Positions 15,866-24,189 of a stretch of 64,000 nucleotides of DNA are shown piece by piece (the stretch's first letter is position 1; each line of letters begins with the position of its first letter). The notes under the pieces are model-generated. The model was not told the origin of the DNA, ran no database searches, and saw nothing but the letters and a program-made list of their open reading frames with translations. The translations under genes were made by a program, and so were the position numbers. The stretch spans positions 1-64,000 of the forward strand of contig NZ_JOEY01000051.1 of the NCBI RefSeq assembly GCF_000718165.1, written 5' to 3'. The stretch comes from Streptomyces fulvoviolaceus (GTDB lineage Bacteria; Actinomycetota; Actinomycetes; Streptomycetales; Streptomycetaceae).

Positions 15866-17541
15866 GGCCGTACGCCCTCCGTCGTCGTGTCCGTGCGCCG
15901 GTCCGGGTGCAGACCCTGGCGCCGTACCGTCGCGGCGAGCGTACGGTGTCCGGCCTGCTCGGCGCGCACGACCCTCTCGTGGGGCAGGGCACGCTGCCAC
16001 CACTCGCCGGACGCGGCCTCGACAGTGGCCCGCAGGTCGACCAGAGCGGCGGCGAGAGAGCGCCGGGCGGATTCCAGGGCGCCGGGCACGGGATGTGCCT
16101 CGGCCAGGAGCCGGGCGGCGCCTTCCCGGGAGCGGTCCACGGCGTCCACCGCGTGCTCGACGCGGTCGCCCGCGCGCCGGTTGGTGACGGCGACGGCGGC
16201 GACGAACCCGACCAGCGCACCCACCAGGGTGTCGACGAGCCGCTCGGTGATCAGCCGCCCGGGCTCCTGGAATCCGGTGAACTCGGTGATGAGCAGCGCC
16301 ATCGGCGTCACACAGACGCTGCCGAGCCAGTAGTTGCGGCTGATCAGTACCTCGGCGCCGAAGTTGAAGGCGAGGCAGCACAGGACCAGGGCGGCCGGGC
16401 CGAGGTGGGCGAGCGGGACGACGGCGGCGAAGAGGAGGACGCCGGCGAGGTTGCCGACGACCCGCTGGACGCCGCGGCTCCAGGTGAGGGTGACGTTGGC
16501 CTGGTAGAGCGAGGCGGCGGTGACCAGGGCCCAGTAGGGGCGGCCGATACCGAGGGCCAGGGAGGCGTAGCCGGCGAGTGCGCAGCCGAGTGCGGTGCGC
16601 ATCGCGATCGGGGTGAGCGGGCCGAGCCTGCTCCACCAGGGGCGTGCGGGCGCGGTGAGTTCGGCGTCCACGCCGAGGAGTTCGTCGGCGTCCGCCGAGA
16701 GGTGACCGGTCTGCGGGACCGGTCCGGCGCCGCGCAGTTCCCGGGCCCAGGTGCGCAGGCTGTTCGGGTCGGTATCGGCGGGTGCGGCGAGCGCGACCTC
16801 GGCGCGGACGACGAGCCGTTCGAGGGCACGCCGGGGCTCGGTGCGGGCGCCAGCGGACAGCAGGGTCTGCCAGGCGGCCTGTACGGCGGCGGCCGCGGCG
16901 GCACGGGCCCGGGCGTGTCCGTCGCCGGTGCCGCGGGTCTCGGCGTACGCGGCGGTGGCGTTCAGCGCCTGCGCGGTGGCCCTCCGTTCCGGGCCGTGCG
17001 GGCGGAGCAGGCCGGGTGCCATGCCGATGAGCCAGGCCCAGGCGCCCGCCGCGAGGGCCAGGGCCAGGTGGCCGGGAACCTGACCGAGGGTCTGGGGCGC
17101 GAACAGGGAGGCGGAGCTGATGAAGGTGAGGATGACATTGCCGGGCGGGCCGATCCTGGTGGCGTCGCACAGCACCTTCTGCACGGCGGCGAGCAGGGCA
17201 CCGACGGTGACCAGCACGACGGCACTCTGCGTGAGCGAGGCCGCGACCAGCGCGACGGCGAGGCCCGCGACCATACCGAGGACCACCCAGGACAGGGCGC
17301 GGGCCCGGGCGGCGTACGGACGGTTGTGGGCGTAGAGCGCGCACAGGGACCCGGCCATCGTGTACATCGCCAGGTCGAGGCGGCCGAGCGCCAGCAGCGT
17401 CAGGTTGGGCGGTGCGACCGCGACGACCACGCTCAGGGCGGGCTTGAACCAGATGTCGGACGGCCTGCCGACGCGCAGCACGCCGGTCAGCGGGAGACGG
17501 CGGCGGAGCGGGGTGTCGGAGGTGGGGGGCGCACTGCTCAT
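15862..17541 (-). CDS. FUSC family membrane protein (aromatic-acid exporter-like)
   Basis: A 559-residue membrane protein with two sets of about five to six hydrophobic helices (residues ~30-165 and ~310-450) separated by a cytoplasmic helical domain, the usual FUSC/YccS/AaeB plan. Signature segments are GRPYWALVTAASLYQAN and RVVGNLAGVLL. Family members are linked to export of aromatic carboxylic acids. It begins at the ATG at 17539-17541 and is followed by the coupled marR gene. There is no obvious Shine-Dalgarno, so the transcript may be leaderless. The substrate is unknown. Confidence 0.85.
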   Translation of the reverse strand: MSSAPPTSDTPLRRRLPLTGVLRVGRPSDIWFKPALSVVVAVAPPNLTLLALGRLDLAMYTMAGSLCALYAHNRPYAARARALSWVVLGMVAGLAVALVAASLTQSAVVLVTVGALLAAVQKVLCDATRIGPPGNVILTFISSASLFAPQTLGQVPGHLALALAAGAWAWLIGMAPGLLRPHGPERRATAQALNATAAYAETRGTGDGHARARAAAAAAVQAAWQTLLSAGARTEPRRALERLVVRAEVALAAPADTDPNSLRTWARELRGAGPVPQTGHLSADADELLGVDAELTAPARPWWSRLGPLTPIAMRTALGCALAGYASLALGIGRPYWALVTAASLYQANVTLTWSRGVQRVVGNLAGVLLFAAVVPLAHLGPAALVLCCLAFNFGAEVLISRNYWLGSVCVTPMALLITEFTGFQEPGRLITERLVDTLVGALVGFVAAVAVTNRRAGDRVEHAVDAVDRSREGAARLLAEAHPVPGALESARRSLAAALVDLRATVEAASGEWWQRALPHERVVRAEQAGHRTLAATVRRQGLHPDRRTDTTTEGVRP

Positions 17542-17561
17542 GAGTCATGAGTTTAGCAGGT

Positions 17562-17576
17562 GTTTTACTCGTAAAC
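17562..17576. promoter_or_regulatory. Imperfect palindrome, probable MarR operator
   Basis: GTTTTACTCGTAAAC is an inverted repeat (GTTT-AC/GT-AAAC with one extra T) 21 bases upstream of the FUSC start codon. Its A/T-rich arms stand out in the high-GC background. The co-transcribed MarR protein is the natural candidate to bind it. Confidence 0.5.
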
Positions 17577-17699
17577 CGTTGCTGCTGACCTGCTGTGCTC
17601 CATCGCACGCCCCGCGTACACCCTTGCGCTCGATTGCGCTCGATTGCGCGCCGTACGGCGCGGGCATCCCTTGACCGACCGTCGAGCGGGGAGGTGGGC

Positions 17700-18233
17700 G
17701 TGCACGGACCGGCTTCGCCCGGCTGGCTGCTGGTGGCGCTCTGTGCGGCGACCGGGGCCTATTGCCTGCTGCGGATGCGCAGCGCCGTCGATGAACAGCG
17801 CCGGGCCGCGGGCGGCGAGGCGCTCATGGGCTTCGGCATGGCCGCGATGGCCGTACCGGCGGCGGTGTTCACGCCGCCGTCCTGGACCTGGCCCGTCTAC
17901 GCGGCCGTGTTCGGCGCGGCCGCATTGCGCGCCCTGTGGGCGGCGCGGGCGAGCACACATCACCTGCACCATCTGGTGGGGGCCCTGGCCATGGTCTACA
18001 TGGCGGTGGTGATGGCGGCCTCCCCCGGACACCACGCCGGTTCCGGAGTCCCGCTCCTGACAGGGGTGTTGCTCCTCTACTTCGTGGGATACGTACTGCT
18101 GTCCGGCGTACGGCTGATTCCCGTGGCCGCCGGTACGGCGGGGGCCGTCGGCTGGGGTGACCGGCCGGAGTTGGCGCGGGCGTGCCGGCTGTCCATGGGG
18201 ATCGGCATGGTCGCCATGCTGCTGACCCTCTGA
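17700..18233 (+). CDS. DUF5134 integral membrane protein
   Basis: A 177-residue protein with about five membrane helices. It starts HGPASPGWLLVALCAATGAYCLLRM, has a His-rich loop (STHHLHHLVG) between helices, and a conserved GMAAMAVP helix. DUF5134 proteins are common in Streptomyces, often beside M56 peptidase genes; the function is unknown. The histidines at a membrane face could bind a metal. GTG at 17700 is chosen because GGGGAGG lies six bases upstream. It is followed 96 bases later by the M56 peptidase gene on the same strand. Confidence 0.75.
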   Translation: MHGPASPGWLLVALCAATGAYCLLRMRSAVDEQRRAAGGEALMGFGMAAMAVPAAVFTPPSWTWPVYAAVFGAAALRALWAARASTHHLHHLVGALAMVYMAVVMAASPGHHAGSGVPLLTGVLLLYFVGYVLLSGVRLIPVAAGTAGAVGWGDRPELARACRLSMGIGMVAMLLTL

Positions 18234-18329
18234 CGCCGTCGGCGTGGGCGCCGTACGCAACCGTTGCCTGCGTCACTTTGAACGCACGGGCCGTACCCGT
18301 GAACGGCGCCGCACTCATAGGCTGCGCTC

Positions 18330-19262
18330 ATGATGCTCCCCGCGGCACTGTTGCTGCTCGGCGCCCTGACCGCCGTCATCGCCCCCCGGGTGCTGGCCCG
18401 GACGGACTGGGCGGACCGGGAACCGGTGCTCGCGCTGTGGATGTGGCAGTGCGTGGTGGCAGCGGTACTCCTGTGCTGCGCACTGTCGATGACGCTCAGC
18501 GCGGCGGTGGCCTGGCAGGCGGTGCGCGGCCATGTGTTCGGCTCGGCACCGCACGCCGTCGTGGAGGCCTACACGCTCGGTACGGCCGGTCCCTGGGCGG
18601 CGATGACCGCGGTGGCGCTCGCGTGCGGCGGCGTGTGGAGCGGCGCCATGCTGGTCCGTGAGGTCGCGGGGGCACGCAGCCGGCGTCGGCTGCGCCGGGC
18701 CGAACTCCTCGTCAGCGCCCCGCTGTTGCCCGGCGAGGAGCCCGGCAGCCGGCTCGTCGTCCTGGAGGGCGCGCGGCCCGACGCCTGGTGGCTGCCGGGC
18801 GCGGCTCCCCGACTCGTCCTCACCACGGCCGCGCTGCGCCGGCTGAAGGGCCGGCAGCTGGACGCCCTCGTCGCGCACGAGGAGGGTCACGCCCAGGCCC
18901 GGCACGACTGGCTGCTGCACTGCTCGGCCGCGCTGGCCGGCGGGTTTCCCCAGGTCCCGGTGTTCGCCGCGTTCCGCGACGAGATGCACCGTCTGGTCGA
19001 ACTCGCCGCCGACGACATGGCCTCCCGCCGCTTCGGCCGGCAGACGACGGCCCTCGCACTGGTCGAACTCAACGAGGACCGGGGCGTGTTCGGCCCCTGC
19101 CCGACCCCGCAGGCCCATGTGCCGCAGCGGGTGCACCGGCTGCTGACCCCGCCGGACCGGCTCACGGCGGCCCGGCGGCTGCGGCTGACGGCGGTGGCCT
19201 CGCTCGTGCCGGTGGTACCGGTGCTGGTGGCGTTCGTGCCGGGGCTGCGGGCGCTGGGATAA
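18330..19262 (+). CDS. M56 family membrane metallopeptidase (BlaR1-like)
   Basis: A 310-residue membrane protein. Hydrophobic helices at about 2-20, 35-60 and 85-108 precede a zinc peptidase domain with the HExxH motif H183-EEG-H187 and a downstream glutamate (E224 in VELAADD), and a last helix lies at 287-307. It lacks any extracellular sensor domain. Family members typically cleave a BlaI-type repressor, but no blaI gene lies beside this one, unlike many actinomycete loci. Its target is therefore unknown. The ATG at 18330 is used; a second ATG follows directly. Confidence 0.88.
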   Translation: MMLPAALLLLGALTAVIAPRVLARTDWADREPVLALWMWQCVVAAVLLCCALSMTLSAAVAWQAVRGHVFGSAPHAVVEAYTLGTAGPWAAMTAVALACGGVWSGAMLVREVAGARSRRRLRRAELLVSAPLLPGEEPGSRLVVLEGARPDAWWLPGAAPRLVLTTAALRRLKGRQLDALVAHEEGHAQARHDWLLHCSAALAGGFPQVPVFAAFRDEMHRLVELAADDMASRRFGRQTTALALVELNEDRGVFGPCPTPQAHVPQRVHRLLTPPDRLTAARRLRLTAVASLVPVVPVLVAFVPGLRALG

Positions 19263-19327
19263 CCGGCCCGGGCGCCGGACGGCACCGGGATTGGCCTCAC
19301 GCCCCACCGGTCGGCGAGGATCGCAGT

Positions 19328-19999
19328 ATGCACACCCCGTCCGTCGACTCCCCGCCCCGCCCACCGGAGCACCGCGCCGCTGCCCGCCTCTCCGGCGTCC
19401 TTGCCCTGTGCTCCGCGCTGCTGCTCGTGCTGGTCGCGGTCGGGTGGTACCCGCTGATGACGCTCGACGACAGCATCGCCGTCACCACGCATCGCTGGGC
19501 GGTCGACGAGGACGGGATCACTCAGACGTTCCGCATCCTGACGGACTGGGTCTGGGACCCGTGGACGATGCGCATCGTGGCCGCGGTCGCCGTGGTGTGG
19601 CTGGTGTGGCGGCACCATGCCCGCTGGACAGCCGTATGGCTGGTGGCCACATGTGCGCTGGGCACACTGCTGCAGCAGTCGCTGAAGGCCGCGGTCGGAC
19701 GCGAGCGGCCCGTCTGGTCCGACCCCGTCGACTCGGCCCACTACGCGGCCTACCCGTCGGGCCACGCCCTGACCGCCACGGTCGTCTGCGGACTGCTCCT
19801 GTGGCTGCTGCACCGGTACGGCGCCGGCCGGGCCCTGTGGCGTACGGCCGTGACCGTCGCCGTGGTCTCCGTGGCCGGCGTCGGTCTCACTCGCGTGTGG
19901 CTGGGTGTCCACTGGGCCTCGGACGTGGTGGGCGGCTGGCTGCTGGGCGCGTTGCTGGTGGCGCTGGCGGTCACGGTCCACCAGCGGTGGCGGCCGTGA
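19328..19999 (+). CDS. PAP2 family membrane phosphatase
   Basis: A 223-residue protein with six membrane helices and the three phosphatase motifs in order: K-x6-R-P as KAAVGRERP, PSGH in AAYPSGHALTA, and R-x5-H-x3-D as TRVWLGVHWASD. It probably dephosphorylates a lipid phosphate, such as phosphatidate or an isoprenoid pyrophosphate, with the active site at the outer membrane face. The ATG at 19328 has GAGG nine bases upstream. It follows the M56 gene by 65 bases and may share its transcript. Confidence 0.9.
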   Translation: MHTPSVDSPPRPPEHRAAARLSGVLALCSALLLVLVAVGWYPLMTLDDSIAVTTHRWAVDEDGITQTFRILTDWVWDPWTMRIVAAVAVVWLVWRHHARWTAVWLVATCALGTLLQQSLKAAVGRERPVWSDPVDSAHYAAYPSGHALTATVVCGLLLWLLHRYGAGRALWRTAVTVAVVSVAGVGLTRVWLGVHWASDVVGGWLLGALLVALAVTVHQRWRP

Positions 20000-20109
20000 C
20001 CAGTGCCATGCGGGTCCGGCGGACCTGAGGTCGACGGTGCGGGCGGGCACCGGAGGGCGAGTGTCCGCGCCGTGGCGGACCTGGACACCTGGCCGTCCGG
20101 CCGCGGGAC

Positions 20110-20316
20110 GGCACCGGGACGGAGCCGTTCACCTTCGTCGTCACGCCGGACGCACTGCTACGGCTCGCACCCCGTATGAGCGAGCACGCGCTGACCACGA
20201 AGTCAGCAACCAGTCCACCGACCTCGACTCCCAGCACGCGCCCACCCACCCTTGGAGCGCGCCGGTGTCGGCGACCTCGGCTGCGATCTTCCCGAAGCGT
20301 GGAACGTGGCCCCGTA
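20110..20316 (+). pseudogene. Decayed remnant of a conserved Streptomyces hypothetical protein
   Basis: Three colinear pieces in different frames resemble one family I remember from Streptomyces. The first is TEPFTFVVTPDALLRLAPR from about 20118. The second is the word EVSNQST at about 20199-20219, usually followed by GYCPD. The third is ERAGVG, then a C-terminal end DLPEAWNVAP and a TAA stop at 20314-20316. The intact family contains a CxxC zinc-ribbon-like tail between the last two pieces, which is missing here. Internal deletions and frame changes therefore seem to have removed most of the gene. No start or ribosome-binding site is evident. The identification rests on memory of the family, so confidence is moderate. 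Confidence 0.5.
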
Positions 20317-20326
20317 AGATCACCGT

Positions 20327-21019
20327 ATGACTGCCGTGCTCTTCGACTTCTCCGGGACCCTCTTCCGTATCGAGTCCACCGAGTCATGGCTGCGGGGGGC
20401 CCTGGCTGAGGCCGAACTGGTCCTCGGCGAGGCCGAGTTGATCGCGGCCGCGCAGGCTCTGGAGCGCGTGGGCGCACTGCCCGGCGGGGCCTCCCCCAGC
20501 GAGCCGCTGCCCGACGAGGTCGCCGGTATCTGGGAGATCCGCGACAAGAGCGCCGAGTTGCACCGGGCCGCGTACACCGGGCTCTCGCGCCAGGTCCCGC
20601 TGCCCGACCCGGCCCTGCACGACACGCTGTACGACCGGCACATGGCCCCGGCCGCCTGGCAGCCCTACCCCGACGCGGCCGAGGTGCTGCACGCGCTGCG
20701 TGAGCGCGGGATCGGTGTCGGGGTGGTCAGCAACATCGGCTGGGATCTGCGGCCGGTGTTCCGCGAGCACGGCCTCGATCCGTACGTCGACACGTACGTG
20801 CTGTCGTACGAACACGGCATCCAGAAGCCGGACCCGCGGCTGTTCGAGACGGCCTGCGCCGCGCTCGCCGCCGATCCGCGGGACGTCCTGATGGTCGGCG
20901 ACGACCGGCGGGCGGACGGCGGGGCGGCGGCTCTGGGCTGCGGGGTGCACTTCGTGGACCACCTGCCGGTGACACAGCGGCCGGACGGGCTGCGACCGGT
21001 ACTGGATCTGGTCGGCTGA
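20327..21019 (+). CDS. HAD superfamily hydrolase with variant motif I
   Basis: A 230-residue HAD protein. The nucleophile motif reads D7-F-S9-G-T instead of the phosphatase D-x-D-x-T. Motif II is VVSNIGWD, K is in GIQKPDPRLF, and the metal motif is VGDDRRADGG. The missing second aspartate suggests it is not an ordinary phosphatase; haloacid dehalogenases also lack that residue, so a different hydrolytic role or weak activity is possible. The cap is helical (C1 type). Upstream ribosome-binding signals are weak, and the ATG at 20327 lies 10 bases after the pseudogene remnant. Confidence 0.8.
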   Translation: MTAVLFDFSGTLFRIESTESWLRGALAEAELVLGEAELIAAAQALERVGALPGGASPSEPLPDEVAGIWEIRDKSAELHRAAYTGLSRQVPLPDPALHDTLYDRHMAPAAWQPYPDAAEVLHALRERGIGVGVVSNIGWDLRPVFREHGLDPYVDTYVLSYEHGIQKPDPRLFETACAALAADPRDVLMVGDDRRADGGAAALGCGVHFVDHLPVTQRPDGLRPVLDLVG

Positions 21020-21078
21020 ACCCGGCTGCTCGAAAACAGGGGGCCCGACCCGCACCAAAGGTAGCCTGAGGCCACCAT

Positions 21079-21103
21079 CAGGGTGGGATGCTCGCCCACC
21101 CTG
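21079..21103. terminator. Hairpin terminator after HAD gene
   Basis: Nine-base arms CAGGGTGGG and CCCACCCTG enclose a seven-base loop, 60 bases after the HAD stop codon. There is no long T-run, as is common in Streptomyces. Confidence 0.6.
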
Positions 21104-21184
21104 GACGATCCCCCGCGTCGCCCAGAGCAGGCGGCAGCCCCGACCAGGCCTTTCACGGGCCGGTCCGGACGCGCTGAGTATAGT

Positions 21185-21197
21185 TGGCTGATAGCCA
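21185..21197. promoter_or_regulatory. Palindrome ahead of the TetR gene, probable self-operator
   Basis: TGGCT-GAT-AGCCA is a perfect inverted repeat 19 bases upstream of the tetR start, within the wider GTTGGCT ... GTCAAC context. Its position between promoter and ribosome-binding site fits autorepression. Confidence 0.55.
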
Positions 21198-21216
21198 GTC
21201 AACGCAGGAGTACAGC

Positions 21217-21903
21217 ATGTCCCCGCGCAGCGCCTCGGTCAATGAAGAGTTGCGCCGCCGTTCCCGGGAGCGACTCCTGCAGGCCGCTGTCGAGCTCGTC
21301 AGCGAGCACGGATACGAGGCGACGACGCTCGGCGACATCGCGGACAGAGCCGGCTCGGCGCGCGGTCTGGTGTCGTACTACTTCCCCGGTAAACGCCAGC
21401 TCGTGCAGTCCGCCGTGCACCGGCTGATGCACCGCACGCTCGAGGAGGCGCTGGAGCGCGAGCCGCACACCGAGGACGGCCGGGAGCGGATGGCGCGGGC
21501 CATCGACGCGATCCTGGGCCTGGCCCGGGACCGGCCCGTGCTGATGCGCCAGCACATGGCCGGGCTGCTGCAGGCCGAGGGTTTCGTGCCGTGCCCGGAG
21601 CAGCGGCGACTGGCCGAGTTGCTGCGTGACACCGTCGCCTGCCACGGCTCCCAGGACCCCGACACCGACTACCCGATGCTGCGCGCGCTGCTCATGGGCG
21701 CCGTCTACGCGGCGCTCGTGCCCGGCGTCCCGATGTCCCTGCCGACCCTGCGGGCCGAGCTGTTCACGCGCTACCGGCTCGACTGGGAGCAGGGGGTCCC
21801 GCCGGACGACGAGGCGCCCGGCGGGACGTGCGAGACCGATCTGTCACGCTTCTTCGCGACCGGAGAACCGGCCGGAGAACCGACGGCCGGTCAGTCGAAG
21901 TAG
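21217..21903 (+). CDS. TetR family transcriptional regulator
   Basis: A 228-residue TetR protein. The N-terminal helix-turn-helix region is RLLQAAVELVSEHGYEATTLGDIADRAGSARGLVSYYFPGKRQLV (residues ~17-61). The C-terminal ligand domain is unrelated to well-known subfamilies by eye. The ATG at 21217 follows GCAGGAG. A palindrome just upstream suggests autorepression. Its 3' end overlaps that of the convergent LVIVD-repeat gene by 13 bases. The target genes beyond itself are unknown. Confidence 0.9.
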   Translation: MSPRSASVNEELRRRSRERLLQAAVELVSEHGYEATTLGDIADRAGSARGLVSYYFPGKRQLVQSAVHRLMHRTLEEALEREPHTEDGRERMARAIDAILGLARDRPVLMRQHMAGLLQAEGFVPCPEQRRLAELLRDTVACHGSQDPDTDYPMLRALLMGAVYAALVPGVPMSLPTLRAELFTRYRLDWEQGVPPDDEAPGGTCETDLSRFFATGEPAGEPTAGQSK

Positions 21904-23393
21904 TCCGGCTGCGTCTGGACGTTGAGCTCACCCAGCCGGACCCGCTTGGCCGGATCCGTCCGCCGGTCGCTGAGCTTCAGGACGTCGAAGCCCTTGGCGA
22001 TGTCGTTCGAGTAGATGTAGCCGTTGTAGTAGTACGCCGACCACGGGCCGGCGGTCGTCAGCTGCTCGGTGTTCACCGGACCGCGCTCGAAGTAGGCGAT
22101 CTCCTTCGGGTTCGAGGAGTCCGTGAAGTCCCAGACGGAGACGCCGCCCTGGTACCAGGCCTGGACCATGATGTCCTTGCCCTTGACCGGGATCAGCGAG
22201 CCGTTGTGGGCCACGCAGACCTCGGTGGCCGCCTGGTAGCGGGGAATCTTGAAGTAGCTGCGGAAGACGAGCTTGCGCTTGTCGCCCTTGCCGACGATGT
22301 CGTAGACGCCGTCGGCACCGCGGTTCGGACCGATCTCCGCGTTGCAGGTGGCCGCACCGCCGCCGCCCAACTCGTCGGTGAACACGACCTTGTTGGCCTT
22401 CTGGTTGAAGGTCGCCGAGTGCCAGAACGCGAAGTTCACGTTGTCCTGGACCTGGTCGATGACCTTCGGGTTCTCCGGGTCCTTGATGGAGAACAGGATG
22501 CCGTCACCCATGCAGGCGCCCGCGGCGAGGTCCTTCTCCGGGAGCACCGTGATGTCGTGGCAGCCGGTGGTCTTGGAGACACCCGGGTTGGTGGGCGAAC
22601 CGGGGTTGCCGCCGCCGTCCGCTCCCTCACCCGGGAAGAGCACGGGGAAGTTCACGACCGCCGCCTTCTCGGGGGCGCCGCGCGGCACCTTGATGACGGA
22701 GATGCCGTCGTGCGGCGGCTGGCAGTCGGGGTAGGTGGCGCTGGGCGAGTAGGAGGAGACGTAGACGTAGACGTTCTTGCGCTCGGGCACCAGCGTGTGG
22801 GTGTGCGAGCCGCAGGCGGTCTCGACGGCGGCGACGTACTTCGGGTTCGCCTTGTCACTGATGTCGAAGACCTTCATGCCCTCCCACGACGACTTCTCGG
22901 TCGCGGGCTGCGTGGTGCTGTTGCAGCTGTTGTCGCTGCGCGAGGAGTCGGTGGACAGGAACAGCAGGTTCCCGGAGACCGAGATGTCGTTCTGCGAGCC
23001 GGGACACAGGACCTGGGAAACGGTCTTCGGCGCCTTCGGGTTGCTGATGTCGAAGATGCGGAAGCCGTCGTAGTTGCCGGAGAAGGCGTACTTGCCCTGG
23101 AAGGCCAGGTCCGAATTGGTGCCGGGCAGCGCGTCCTTGGGGATGTTGACAAGGTGTTCGATGTTGTCGGAGTGGACGATCTCGTCCTGGCCGGGTATCT
23201 CGCCGTCGGCTATCGCCGCCTTGACCTCGGCCTCGGTGCTCTTGGACACCTCCTCGCTCGCGGCCGGCGCGTCCCCCGGGTCGGGGGTCGCTGCGGCCGG
23301 GCCGGCGGTGAGCAGCGCGGCCAGGAGGCCGACGGCCGCCGCGGCAACTCCCAGGCGTCTGTGGCGGGTTCGGGCATCTTTCAACAGGATCAC
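21891..23393 (-). CDS. Secreted LVIVD-repeat beta-propeller protein
   Basis: A 500-residue secreted protein. A Sec signal peptide (about residues 1-36, ending GPAAA) precedes several LVIVD-type repeats, seen as GFRIFDISNPKAPKTVSQV, GMKVFDISDKANPKYVAAV, ILFSIKDPENPKVIDQV and GVSVWDFTDSSNPKEIAYF. These repeats build a seven-bladed propeller; conserved cysteines (VLCPGS, TACGSH, TTGCHD) suggest disulfides. The biochemical role of such proteins is unknown. It is divergent from the DUF305 lipoprotein gene across a 95-base gap, a pairing that may reflect a shared extracellular or metal-related function. Confidence 0.85.
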   Translation of the reverse strand: MILLKDARTRHRRLGVAAAAVGLLAALLTAGPAAATPDPGDAPAASEEVSKSTEAEVKAAIADGEIPGQDEIVHSDNIEHLVNIPKDALPGTNSDLAFQGKYAFSGNYDGFRIFDISNPKAPKTVSQVLCPGSQNDISVSGNLLFLSTDSSRSDNSCNSTTQPATEKSSWEGMKVFDISDKANPKYVAAVETACGSHTHTLVPERKNVYVYVSSYSPSATYPDCQPPHDGISVIKVPRGAPEKAAVVNFPVLFPGEGADGGGNPGSPTNPGVSKTTGCHDITVLPEKDLAAGACMGDGILFSIKDPENPKVIDQVQDNVNFAFWHSATFNQKANKVVFTDELGGGGAATCNAEIGPNRGADGVYDIVGKGDKRKLVFRSYFKIPRYQAATEVCVAHNGSLIPVKGKDIMVQAWYQGGVSVWDFTDSSNPKEIAYFERGPVNTEQLTTAGPWSAYYYNGYIYSNDIAKGFDVLKLSDRRTDPAKRVRLGELNVQTQPDYFD

Positions 23394-23488
23394 TGTTTCC
23401 TCCCTGTGCCGTTCATGTGGAACGCTTCACGCACCCCCGAAGTATCGTCTTCACCATGCACATATCAACAGAGGGCAACGAACCTGTA

Positions 23489-24166
23489 ATGAAAGGGCCC
23501 CGGGCGGCCGTTGCGCTCTTCTGCCGTGCGCCCCGTACACCTCTCGTCACGGTGTCGCTGACCGCCCTCGTGGTATTGGGGCTCGGGGGCTGCGACTCCG
23601 GATCGGACGCGAAGCCGTCGGCGGCGACGGGGCCTTCGGTGCTGGTGCCGGGCAAGCCGGGCGAGGCGAACCGCACGCTGTCCGCGCAGGACGCGGAGGG
23701 GCAGCGCGGCGAGGACGACACCCCCAACTCGGCCGACGTCTCGTACGCGCGGATGATGATCGAGCACCACACACAGGCGCTGGAGATCACCGAACTGGCC
23801 CCCGACCGCGCCGAGTCGTCGAAGGTCAAGGCGCTCGCCGACCGCGTCTCCGCCGCCCAGGGGCCGGAGATCGCCGCCATGAAGGCCTGGCTGAAGGAGC
23901 ACGGCAAGGCCGAGAAGAGCGACGACCACGAGCACGCCGCGATGCCCGGCATGGCGACCGAGGCACAGCTGAAGAAGTTGCGCGCGGCGCAGGGGAAGGC
24001 GTTCGACCAGCTGTTTCTCACGTTGATGATCACTCACCACGAGGGGGCGATCACCATGGCCACGGATGTGAAGGCACAGGGCAACAACATCCGGATCGAG
24101 GAGATGGCCGACGACGTGGTCGCCCAACAGACCAGCGAGATCAACCGGATGCGCGACATGCAGTAG
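23489..24166 (+). CDS. DUF305 lipoprotein (possible metal-binding)
   Basis: A 225-residue exported lipoprotein. The signal segment ends in the lipobox LGLGGC, with C35 the acylation site. The DUF305 domain (ferritin-like four-helix bundle) carries paired histidines in MMIEHHTQALEI and LMITHHEGAI, plus a DDHEHAAMPGM loop rich in His and Met. This composition suggests binding of copper or another metal outside the cell, though the family's function is unproven. I chose the ATG at 23489, directly ahead of a basic, hydrophobic signal; ATGs at 23456 and further up would add residues without better signals. Confidence 0.82.
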   Translation: MKGPRAAVALFCRAPRTPLVTVSLTALVVLGLGGCDSGSDAKPSAATGPSVLVPGKPGEANRTLSAQDAEGQRGEDDTPNSADVSYARMMIEHHTQALEITELAPDRAESSKVKALADRVSAAQGPEIAAMKAWLKEHGKAEKSDDHEHAAMPGMATEAQLKKLRAAQGKAFDQLFLTLMITHHEGAITMATDVKAQGNNIRIEEMADDVVAQQTSEINRMRDMQ

Positions 24167-24189
24167 GCGCGGGCCAGTAACAGAACTGC

